Source: Deltaproteobacteria bacterium
GTDB lineage: Bacteria; Desulfobacterota; Desulfobacteria; Desulfobacterales; Desulfobacteraceae
Assembly (NCBI GenBank): GCA_019314105.1
Contig: JAFCZY010000020.1
Span: forward strand, 1-12,508
Length of the DNA: 12,508 nt
Reading direction: 5' to 3'
Each line of letters starts with the position of its first letter. Position 1 is the first letter of the stretch. Below, piece by piece: positions 6,854-12,508 of this stretch. A program made the translations under genes and the position numbers. The notes under the pieces were generated by a model, which made no database searches, was not told the DNA's origin, and worked only from the letters and a program-made list of their open reading frames with translations.

Positions 6854-8506
6854 ATGAAAGCACTTATCCTTGCGGCAGGATTCGGGACACGGCTTTTGCC
6901 CTATACAGAAAAAATTCCCAAGGCGTTGTTTACAGTGTTGTCCATCCCTATGCTTGAGCATGTTATAAAAAAACTTGTGGCCACCGGATGTGAACAAATC
7001 CTGATCAACACCCATCATTTGTATCTACAAATAGACGCTTTTATTGCACAAAAAAAATATACTGTTAACATTCAAACGATCTATGAGCCGGCCATTCTTG
7101 ATACTGGCGGTGCCATTGCCAATGCAAAGCCTTTTTTAAAGGACAGTCCTTTTTTTGTCATTAATTCTGATATTATTTCAACTGTTGATCTTAAAAAGAT
7201 ATACAACTTTCATGAAAAATCCAATTGCCTGGCAACCCTTGTGCTTCATAATCATGATAAATTTAATAAAGTAAAAATCGATGAGCAGGGATATATCCAA
7301 AAGTTTGATTCAAAAACAGATGGTCTTGCATTTACCGGCATCCAGGTTTTGTCTCCTCAAATTTATGACTTCTTTCCCGATAAAAAAATATTTTCAAGCA
7401 TTGAAGTATATCAAAGCCTTTGCAGTGAAAAACAGGTACAAGCAGTTGTAGAAAAAAATATCTTCTGGTCTGATATTGGCACACCAGACGACTATTCAAT
7501 GACCTCCCTTCTTGAATTAGCGGCATCAGGGTTTGGGATAACGCAAGATCAAATCAAAAACATTCAACTTGATCCGCTTGCAGGGGATGGATCTGACAGA
7601 AACTGGTACCGGGCAACATATAAAGATAGGTCTTTTATTGTTTCAGACCATGGCATCTGTCTCCCTGAAAGTGATCGACGGTTACAATTGAATACCTTTC
7701 TTCATATCGGGAATCACCTTTATTCAAAGGGCATTCCTGTCCCCCGTATCATAAATCATGACACCCTTTCAGGAATGGTAATCCTTGATGACCTGGGAGA
7801 TGTCCATCTTGAGACCCAGATCAACCAAAAGCATAACAGTGACTTCACCATAAACATCTATAGAGAAGTGATGGACCGGCTGATTGATTTTTCCATAAAG
7901 GGGTTTTACGGATTTAAAAAAGAATGGACCTGTCAGACAGAGACCTATTCAAAAGAATTGATTATTGAAAAAGAATGCCGATATTTTATAGAAGCCTTCA
8001 TTCAAAACTATTTAAATCTGGATATCACCTTTCATGAATTTTCAGATGAATTTGAGCATATTGCAGATCATGCCCTGAAACATGGATTTATCGGTTTAAT
8101 GCACCGTGACATGCAATCAAGAAACATTATGATACAGAACAGCCACGTTTATTTTATTGATTTTCAATCGGCAAGATTAGGGCCTTTGCAATATGATCTT
8201 GCCTCTTTGCTGATAGATCCTTATGTTAACTTAAAAGATCAAACAAAAAATGATCTTTTGCAATATGTCCTGAAAAAATTAAAATTGAACGGAGTAGAAA
8301 GGCAAAATTTTTTAAACTGTTATCAATATTGCTGTTTGACAAGAAACTTACAATTTCTTGGGGCCTTCAGTTTTTTAAGTCAAATAAAAAAGAAAAAGGG
8401 CTTTGAGCAGTATATCCCTGATGCTGTAAAATCATTAAAAAAAATTATGACTGATTTGAATACAGACAAACTTCCTAAGTTATCAAACCTTGTTCAAGCA
8501 ATTTAA
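6854..8506 (+). CDS. MurU-like nucleotidyltransferase fused to AmgK-like sugar kinase
   Basis: A 550-residue, two-domain protein. Residues 1 to about 225 are a sugar-1-phosphate nucleotidyltransferase: LAAGFGTR (6-13), Lys23 in PKAL, DTGGAI (83-88), NSD (104-106) and SDIGTPDDY (206-214). Residues about 238-550 are an aminoglycoside-phosphotransferase-type kinase: GDGSDRNWYR (244-253), HRDMQSRN (417-424, catalytic Asp419 and Asn424) and IDFQSARLGPLQYDLASLL (435-453, metal-binding Asp436). In Pseudomonas the separate proteins AmgK and MurU convert MurNAc to MurNAc-1-phosphate and then to UDP-MurNAc, bypassing fosfomycin-sensitive de novo synthesis. This fusion could carry out both steps. The substrate is inferred from family resemblance and from the namZ-like gene nearby; another hexose would be possible. 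It begins four bases after plsB and ends just before dapB. Confidence 0.85.
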   Translation: MKALILAAGFGTRLLPYTEKIPKALFTVLSIPMLEHVIKKLVATGCEQILINTHHLYLQIDAFIAQKKYTVNIQTIYEPAILDTGGAIANAKPFLKDSPFFVINSDIISTVDLKKIYNFHEKSNCLATLVLHNHDKFNKVKIDEQGYIQKFDSKTDGLAFTGIQVLSPQIYDFFPDKKIFSSIEVYQSLCSEKQVQAVVEKNIFWSDIGTPDDYSMTSLLELAASGFGITQDQIKNIQLDPLAGDGSDRNWYRATYKDRSFIVSDHGICLPESDRRLQLNTFLHIGNHLYSKGIPVPRIINHDTLSGMVILDDLGDVHLETQINQKHNSDFTINIYREVMDRLIDFSIKGFYGFKKEWTCQTETYSKELIIEKECRYFIEAFIQNYLNLDITFHEFSDEFEHIADHALKHGFIGLMHRDMQSRNIMIQNSHVYFIDFQSARLGPLQYDLASLLIDPYVNLKDQTKNDLLQYVLKKLKLNGVERQNFLNCYQYCCLTRNLQFLGAFSFLSQIKKKKGFEQYIPDAVKSLKKIMTDLNTDKLPKLSNLVQAI

Positions 8507-8519
8507 GGAGTCATTTAGA

Positions 8520-9353
8520 ATGGAAAAAATAAATATCATGATCAATGGCCTGCCAGGGAACGTTGCAAAAAGAATGGCCCGGGTTGCCATCACGGATGAC
8601 AGATTTAATGTGGTCCCCTTTTCCCTTACCGGTCAGGAAATCGAAGAAAACACCATAACCATTGACCAAACACCATTTGAACTTATAAAACCCGACACAA
8701 GGGATGATAAAATCAGTCGGATTAAAACTCAGTTTACCGCCTTTATAGCCATTGATTATACGCATCCAACGGCTGTTAATTCAAATGCCTTGTTTTATAC
8801 CCGAAATCAGATTCCATTTGTCATGGGAACCACAGGGGGAGACAGAGAACAACTTGAACAGATTGTGAAAAATTCTTCAACACCAGCTGTTATTGCACCC
8901 AATATGGCCAAACAGATTGTAGGATTCCAGGCAATGATGGCATATACTGCAAATACTTTCCCTGGTCTTTTTGAGGGATATACCCTTGAAGTGAAGGAAA
9001 GCCATCAAAAGGGAAAAGCAGACACCTCAGGCACAGCCAAAGCAATGGTGGGATATTTTAATCAATTAGGGACTGATTTTGATGTGAATAAAATCCAAAT
9101 GATCAGAGATCCTGAAGTGCAAAAAAAAGAGTGGGGCATTCCTGAAGCACATCTGACAGGTCACGGGTGGCATACCTATACTTTAACATCTTCTGACGGA
9201 TCGGTTTTGTTTGAATTTAAACACAATATTAATGGCCGGGATATTTATGTCAGCGGCACTTTTGATGCAGTTCTGTTCCTTAATGAAAAGCTTGCAAATC
9301 CGGACAACTCAAAAAAATCCTATACCATGATGGATGTATTAAATAAGGCATAG
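8520..9353 (+). CDS. dapB: 4-hydroxy-tetrahydrodipicolinate reductase, plant type
   Basis: Reduces the dapA product to tetrahydrodipicolinate, for diaminopimelate and lysine. The 277-residue product begins with an atypical nucleotide-binding loop, INGLPGNVAKRMA (8-20). It continues with VMGTTGGDRE (101-110), VIAPNMAKQIVGFQAMM (124-140), ESHQKGKADTSGTAKA (160-175) and a C-terminal FEFKHNINGRDIYVSGTFDAVLFL stretch. The proton-donor His162, Lys166 and the SGT substrate loop are kept. The second His of the usual bacterial E-HH motif is Gln163. These features match the plant and algal form of the enzyme rather than the E. coli form. The ATG at 8520 has AAGGAG (8505-8510) nine bases upstream, so it is preferred over an in-frame ATG at 8490 inside the preceding gene. 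It is the last gene of the plsB run and is convergent with the epimerase gene 20 bases away. Confidence 0.93.
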   Translation: MEKINIMINGLPGNVAKRMARVAITDDRFNVVPFSLTGQEIEENTITIDQTPFELIKPDTRDDKISRIKTQFTAFIAIDYTHPTAVNSNALFYTRNQIPFVMGTTGGDREQLEQIVKNSSTPAVIAPNMAKQIVGFQAMMAYTANTFPGLFEGYTLEVKESHQKGKADTSGTAKAMVGYFNQLGTDFDVNKIQMIRDPEVQKKEWGIPEAHLTGHGWHTYTLTSSDGSVLFEFKHNINGRDIYVSGTFDAVLFLNEKLANPDNSKKSYTMMDVLNKA

Positions 9354-9373
9354 TCATTTTCAGCCCTGATTAT

Positions 9374-10378
9374 TTATGCATAATAATCTTTATACCATTT
9401 AATAAAATTGTTTATTCCCTTGGTGATGGATGTAGAAGGTTTAAACCCTGTATCATTTATTAAATCATTTACGTCTGCATAAGTTGCGGGGACATCTCCT
9501 GCCTGTAATGGCAAATATTTTTTAATCGCTTTTTTACCGATGGCCTTTTCAATGGCTTCAACAAAGGCCATCAGGGAAACTGGCTGGTTATTCCCGATAT
9601 TATACAATTTATACGGAACACAACTGGTCGACGGGTTGGGTGCATCTGACCTCCAGTCCGGATCTGCAGTTGGGATAGTGTTCATTACCCTGACGACACC
9701 TTCAACAATATCATCAATATAGGTAAAATCTCTTTGCATATTTCCGTTATTAAATACTTTTATAGGCTCATTATTCAAAATAGCCTTTGTAAAAAGAAAA
9801 AGAGCCATATCCGGTCTTCCCCAAGGGCCATACACCGTGAAAAATCTAAGGCCTGTTGTAGGAAGATTGTATAGATAGCTATAGGTATGAGCCATCAATT
9901 CATTCGCTTTTTTGGATGCAGCATAGAGGCTGATGGGATGATCCACATTGTGTCGGACAGAAAACGGCATAGTGGTATTCAACCCATAAACAGAACTGCT
10001 GGAAGCGTAAACCAGGTGTTTGACACCTGAATGCCGGCACCCTTCCAGTATATTACCAAAACCGACCAGATTACTATCGATATAAGATGCAGGATTTTTA
10101 ATGCTGTACCGAACGCCTGCTTGGGCAGCAAGGTTTATAACATAATCAAATTGATGAGTTTTAAACAGTTTTTTTATTTTTTCCCTGTCAGCCAGGTCAA
10201 TCAGCTGGAATTCAAATTTGGGGTCTTTTTCAATAATAAAAAGTCTGGCCTTTTTAAGGTTTACATCATAGTAATCATTTAAATTATCAATCCCGCAGAC
10301 ATTATGGCCCTCTTTGAGCAGGCGGTATGTTAAGGTAAATCCAATAAACCCCGCCGTTCCTGTAACAAGAACATTCAT
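9374..10378 (-). CDS. UDP-glucuronate 4-epimerase-like NAD-dependent epimerase
   Basis: An extended short-chain dehydrogenase/reductase of 334 residues, very likely interconverting UDP-glucuronate and UDP-galacturonate for lipopolysaccharide or capsule synthesis in the cytoplasm. It shows the NAD-binding GTAGFIG (7-13), the [13 protein letters not shown] segment (30-42) characteristic of the CapI/GAE subgroup, [11 protein letters not shown] (82-92), SSSSVYG (126-132), and catalytic Tyr152 and Lys156 in [22 protein letters not shown] follows, typical of the same subgroup. The ATG at 10376-10378 is best supported, with AGAGGA five bases upstream. An in-frame ATG at 10408 would add ten residues (344 total). 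No other sugar-nucleotide or glycosyltransferase gene is adjacent, so the final polysaccharide cannot be named. Substrate specificity is inferred from the subgroup. Confidence 0.88.
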   Translation of the reverse strand: MNVLVTGTAGFIGFTLTYRLLKEGHNVCGIDNLNDYYDVNLKKARLFIIEKDPKFEFQLIDLADREKIKKLFKTHQFDYVINLAAQAGVRYSIKNPASYIDSNLVGFGNILEGCRHSGVKHLVYASSSSVYGLNTTMPFSVRHNVDHPISLYAASKKANELMAHTYSYLYNLPTTGLRFFTVYGPWGRPDMALFLFTKAILNNEPIKVFNNGNMQRDFTYIDDIVEGVVRVMNTIPTADPDWRSDAPNPSTSCVPYKLYNIGNNQPVSLMAFVEAIEKAIGKKAIKKYLPLQAGDVPATYADVNDLINDTGFKPSTSITKGINNFIKWYKDYYA

Positions 10379-10594
10379 CATTATCCTCTGTTCTTTCATC
10401 ATGTTCATATTGAAAATAAACTCTTATTTCGATCTGTTTATCACAAATGAATGACCAAGAACAATGAAAATCATGCGAACAAAAAAATCCATCAACATGT
10501 TACAACTTTCATCGCAAGCATATTTATAAAACGGGCGAATTATAAGCAACAAGTAACAAATCCCCGTTACTCATACCTTCCTTAGATTTCCTGA

Positions 10595-10804
10595 TTAATC
10601 TTGATATTTAAATGATACTCTCAAATTCGTTCTAAATTGTGCCGGCTTTCCCTTCTCAACTTTAATATCAAGTTTCATTACTTCTGCAACTCTTAAGTCT
10701 CTCAATGATTTTGATGCCCGGTCAATGGCACTGGTAGCCGCATCTTCCCAGGACTTTTCGCTGCTCCCTACAAGGTCAATAATTTTGTATACACTGTCAC
10801 TCAT
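10595..10804 (-). CDS. Dodecin, flavin-storage protein
   Basis: A 69-residue protein matching bacterial dodecins over its whole length: YKIIDLVGSSEKSWEDAA at the N-terminus, ASKSLRDLRVAEV in the middle and RVSFKY at the end. Dodecins form hollow dodecamers that bind pairs of flavins (FMN, riboflavin or lumichrome) and are thought to buffer free flavin and quench its photochemistry. The tryptophan that sandwiches the isoalloxazine ring is present (Trp19 in SSEKSWEDA). A perfect AGGAGG (10811-10816) lies six bases before the ATG at 10802-10804. A strong promoter is found about 100 bases upstream, so the gene is probably expressed on its own and well. Confidence 0.95.
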   Translation of the reverse strand: MSDSVYKIIDLVGSSEKSWEDAATSAIDRASKSLRDLRVAEVMKLDIKVEKGKPAQFRTNLRVSFKYQD

Positions 10805-10908
10805 GCGTTCCCTCCTGTAATAAAATTTAAAAAGTTAAAGCTGAAATGGTAGTGAATTTGAAATCAGATTATTCGCACGGGTTCAGAATTGATGCTCAGA
10901 TGAGTATA

Positions 10909-10936
10909 ATTATAGAATAATATAAAAAATTGTCAA
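10909..10936 (-). promoter_or_regulatory. Consensus sigma70 promoter for dodecin
   Basis: On the minus strand a perfect TTGACA (10931-10936) and a perfect TATAAT (10909-10914) are separated by 16 bases. Transcription should start near 10902, leaving an untranslated leader of about 100 bases before the dodecin ATG. The promoter lies just past the end of the CULT-domain gene, so dodecin can be expressed independently of that operon. Confidence 0.8.
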
Positions 10937-10961
10937 ACGGTTTTTACGTGTAATCTTCAGG

Positions 10962-11354
10962 TTATGGAAAAATTATTTTTTCAAGAATAAGTCCAAAAAA
11001 TTTATGTGTGCCTTTCAGGATATTCGATTCTGAAGAAAAAATCCAACCCAACTGAGTTGAACAATAATTACAAATACCTATCTTCCATGAATATCCAATA
11101 AACCATGAGAATTCGGTTGAGGCTGTTGAAGCGGATCTACATCCTTTTGCATCGCTGAAACATCCAATCTCAAAGACATAGCCGTGGGGATTTACAAAGG
11201 CATGGTGAAATGAATTGTTTACGACAATCTGCCTGGACGGATTTGTAATGTGATTGTTGCAAAAAGCGCAAACAATGATTTCATCCTCTTTGGATAATGT
11301 ATCCGCCTTCTTATCCGTCAATTGCTCAACCGATTCTTTACAAACCACAACCAT
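10962..11354 (-). CDS. CULT-domain (cereblon-like) zinc protein
   Basis: A 130-residue single-domain protein resembling the ligand-binding CULT domain of cereblon, the human thalidomide target, and the known small bacterial CULT proteins such as the one from Magnetospirillum. Four zinc cysteines are in place: C29 and C32 (CAFC), C95 and C98 (CNYC). VNPHGYVFEI (54-63) and STEFSWFIGYSWKI (79-92) are signature stretches. The aromatic cage is complete: Trp84, Trp90, Trp104 and Phe106, with the same spacing as human Trp380, Trp386, Trp400 and Phe402. Human His378 corresponds to Phe82. There is no signal peptide, so it is probably cytoplasmic. The ATG at 11354 has AAGGA upstream. It follows the CysZ-like gene by 25 bases, likely in one operon. 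The physiological ligand of bacterial members is not known to me; uridine and cyclic imides bind in vitro in studied cases. Confidence 0.88.
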   Translation of the reverse strand: MVVVCKESVEQLTDKKADTLSKEDEIIVCAFCNNHITNPSRQIVVNNSFHHAFVNPHGYVFEIGCFSDAKGCRSASTASTEFSWFIGYSWKIGICNYCSTQLGWIFSSESNILKGTHKFFGLILEKIIFP

Positions 11355-11379
11355 ACTACTTGTCCTTTTAGATGGATTA

Positions 11380-12090
11380 TTATTCTTTATCCAGATAATA
11401 TAAAGTTGCCCCGACAGGTGCGAAAGATAAAAATAAAATATTCAACCATGGGATCAAAAAAAGGGTTCCAAATCCTATATGAAACATTAAATTTTTTCTT
11501 AAAAATTTTAGCCTTACATTAAACGGTTCCATCCTTCTTGCCGGTATCAGGTCTGTGTTATCCCAGGCCAAAAAAACTACAGCAGTAACCGAAGAGATGA
11601 TAATGATAATCGGACTGACAGGCGTCATTAAGCTTAACAGCATAATGATCAGGGAAATTACTACGGGAATAATTGCTCTGGGTATCTCCTGTTTGATCAG
11701 ATAGAAAAAAAAATTGATCCATGACCCTTGTTCAAATGGCACTTTTCGGCCCAATATTATTTTTTCAGTAATTCTTGACATATAATCCATGATAAAAACA
11801 CAGAAAAACAGTTGGGCGATCAAATAAGAAATAACCATGGCAATGCCTGCAAGAAAGATAGATAAAAACCAGGAAGCCAGTTTCCATATATATATCAACC
11901 AGCCGGATTCCGGCATTTTCCAGATCATTAATAAAATTTCATTATGCCAGTATAGAATAAGACCGGATAAGACAAGGGTAAAAAACAAAACAATGAAAAA
12001 CCGCAGTAACCCAAGCATCAAAAGTTTTGGAGTTTTTAAAGCCAGAAGTAACCCTTTGATATTATATTTCAGTCCATCGAGAAAATCCAT
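11380..12090 (-). CDS. CysZ/EI24-family membrane protein
   Basis: A 236-residue integral membrane protein with the layout of the EI24/CysZ family. The N-terminal amphipathic stretch GLKYNIKGLLLALKTPKL leads into hydrophobic segments at about 22-48, 62-100, 138-175 and 201-225. The C-terminal motif FLIPWLNILFLSFAPVGATLYYLDKE matches the family ending (IPxLNxxxxPFAxxGATLL). E. coli CysZ mediates sulfate uptake. In a presumed sulfate reducer that role is possible but unproven, and many family members have no known substrate. The ATG at 12090 has AAAGGA upstream and a good promoter lies 50-80 bases before it. The CULT-domain gene follows 25 bases after the stop, suggesting one transcript. Family call fairly sure, function open. 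Confidence 0.78.
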   Translation of the reverse strand: MDFLDGLKYNIKGLLLALKTPKLLMLGLLRFFIVLFFTLVLSGLILYWHNEILLMIWKMPESGWLIYIWKLASWFLSIFLAGIAMVISYLIAQLFFCVFIMDYMSRITEKIILGRKVPFEQGSWINFFFYLIKQEIPRAIIPVVISLIIMLLSLMTPVSPIIIIISSVTAVVFLAWDNTDLIPARRMEPFNVRLKFLRKNLMFHIGFGTLFLIPWLNILFLSFAPVGATLYYLDKE

Positions 12091-12139
12091 TTTACGTCCT
12101 TTTATCTCTTGACCTTTTTTGTAAAATATTTACATCTGT

Positions 12140-12169
12140 ACTATAGAAAATTTAATTTTTCAACGTCAA
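12140..12169 (-). promoter_or_regulatory. Sigma70 promoter for the CysZ-like/CULT operon
   Basis: On the minus strand TTGACG (12164-12169) and TATAGT (12140-12145), each 5 of 6 to consensus, are separated by 18 bases. An 8-base direct repeat, ACGTCAAG on the plus strand (12163-12170 and 12171-12178), covers the -35 box and the bases just upstream. It supplies a second TTGACG and could be a duplicated protein-binding site. Confidence 0.6.
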
Positions 12170-12219
12170 GACGTCAAGTCTTCTGAAAATATTTTGTAGT
12201 TAGCGATTCACCAAAACGC

Positions 12220-12271
12220 AAAAAGCCCTGAGCGTTTATGTCGATTATGGCATAAACGCTCAGGGCTTTTT
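12220..12271 (-). terminator. rRNA operon terminator
   Basis: A perfect 21-bp inverted repeat (12220-12240 with 12251-12271) with a 10-base loop, GC-rich in the middle of the stem, lies about 12 bases past the 3' end of the 5S gene. On the minus strand the stem is followed by TTTTTGCGTTTT, a usable U-tract. The stem also ends in T residues on the plus strand, so it should work in both directions and shield the rRNA operon from the CysZ-like promoter region. Confidence 0.9.
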
Positions 12272-12282
12272 TAAAAGGATTA

Positions 12283-12400
12283 ATCTGGCAGCGTTCTACT
12301 CTCCCACACAGTCTCCCATGCAGTACCATCGACGCTAAAGAGCTTAACTTCCGTGTTCGAGATGGGTACGGGTGTGACCTCTTTGCCATAGCTGCCAGAT
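12283..12400 (-). rRNA. rrf: 5S ribosomal RNA
   Basis: About 118 bases read on the minus strand as a complete 5S rRNA. The termini form helix I (TCTGGCAGC with GCTGCCAGA). The conserved loop regions CACACCCGTACCCATCTCGAA and AACACGGAAGTTAAGC are present, as are the GGTACTGC and GGGAGAGTAG segments. The exact ends may vary by one or two bases. It is the last gene of an rRNA operon whose 23S gene must lie beyond the right edge of the window. Confidence 0.97.
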
Positions 12401-12508
12401 TAAATCGGGCGGATCCTGAACTTTAGAAATGTTTAAATTCTTACATGTCCAATAAATCCTATATTTGTAATCAGTTGTAATAAATATCGTTAATATGTTC
12501 GCAGTAAA
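12401..12508 (-). other. 23S-5S internal spacer (partial)
   Basis: At least 108 AT-rich bases upstream of the 5S gene on its strand. No 23S 3'-end sequence and no tRNA is recognisable, so the 23S gene probably begins outside the window. Nothing else is visible. Confidence 0.6.

Noticed and set aside
10548..10572. Small inverted repeat AGTAAC...GTTACT downstream of dodecin
   Set aside because: Six-base stem with no following U-run on the minus strand; too weak to call a terminator.
12174..12389. A 71-codon minus-strand open frame across the 5S gene
   Set aside because: It overlaps the 5S rRNA and its terminator hairpin and has no protein-family resemblance; the 5S assignment explains the sequence.

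Overview
This window is AT-rich chromosomal DNA from a Gram-negative bacterium. The gene set suggests a sulfate-reducing deltaproteobacterium of the Desulfobacterales type: a long PlsB-type acyltransferase, a two-domain RNase HI, dodecin, and an adjacent hisC-cmk pair. That assignment comes from gene content and is an inference. No phage, insertion sequence, CRISPR array or integration site is visible. No stretch longer than 300 bases lacks a gene.

Layout. (1) Bases 1-1716, minus strand: hisC followed closely by cmk. The hisC frame stops early. The expected C-terminal tail survives in another frame just beyond the stop, so hisC appears broken by a short internal deletion. Bases 1-70 lie downstream of cmk and show no recognisable gene. 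(2) Bases 1814-3683, plus strand: a NamZ-family exo-beta-N-acetylmuramidase (DUF1343) and a translationally coupled RNase HI with an extra N-terminal domain, ended by a hairpin. (3) Bases 3718-3999, minus strand: a small two-helix membrane protein with a charged coiled-coil tail. (4) Bases 4204-9353, plus strand, tightly packed: a PlsB-type glycerol-3-phosphate acyltransferase, a fused MurU-like nucleotidyltransferase plus AmgK-like sugar kinase, and a plant-type DapB. (5) Bases 9374-10804, minus strand: a UDP-glucuronate 4-epimerase-like enzyme and dodecin, the latter behind a near-perfect sigma70 promoter. (6) Bases 10962-12090, minus strand: a CysZ/EI24-like membrane protein and then a small CULT-domain protein, the bacterial relative of the thalidomide-binding domain of cereblon. 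(7) Bases 12221-12508, minus strand: the 3' end of an rRNA operon, with a 5S rRNA gene, a 21-bp perfect terminator hairpin, and part of the spacer towards the 23S gene outside the window.

How the genes fit together. Much of the window concerns the cell envelope. NamZ releases MurNAc from glycan ends. The fused kinase/uridylyltransferase could return MurNAc to UDP-MurNAc by the anabolic recycling route known from Pseudomonas. DapB feeds diaminopimelate to the peptide stem, PlsB starts phospholipid synthesis, and the epimerase supplies a nucleotide sugar for surface polysaccharide. The points most worth a second look are the CULT-domain gene, the hisC deletion scar, and the MurU-AmgK fusion with NamZ nearby.
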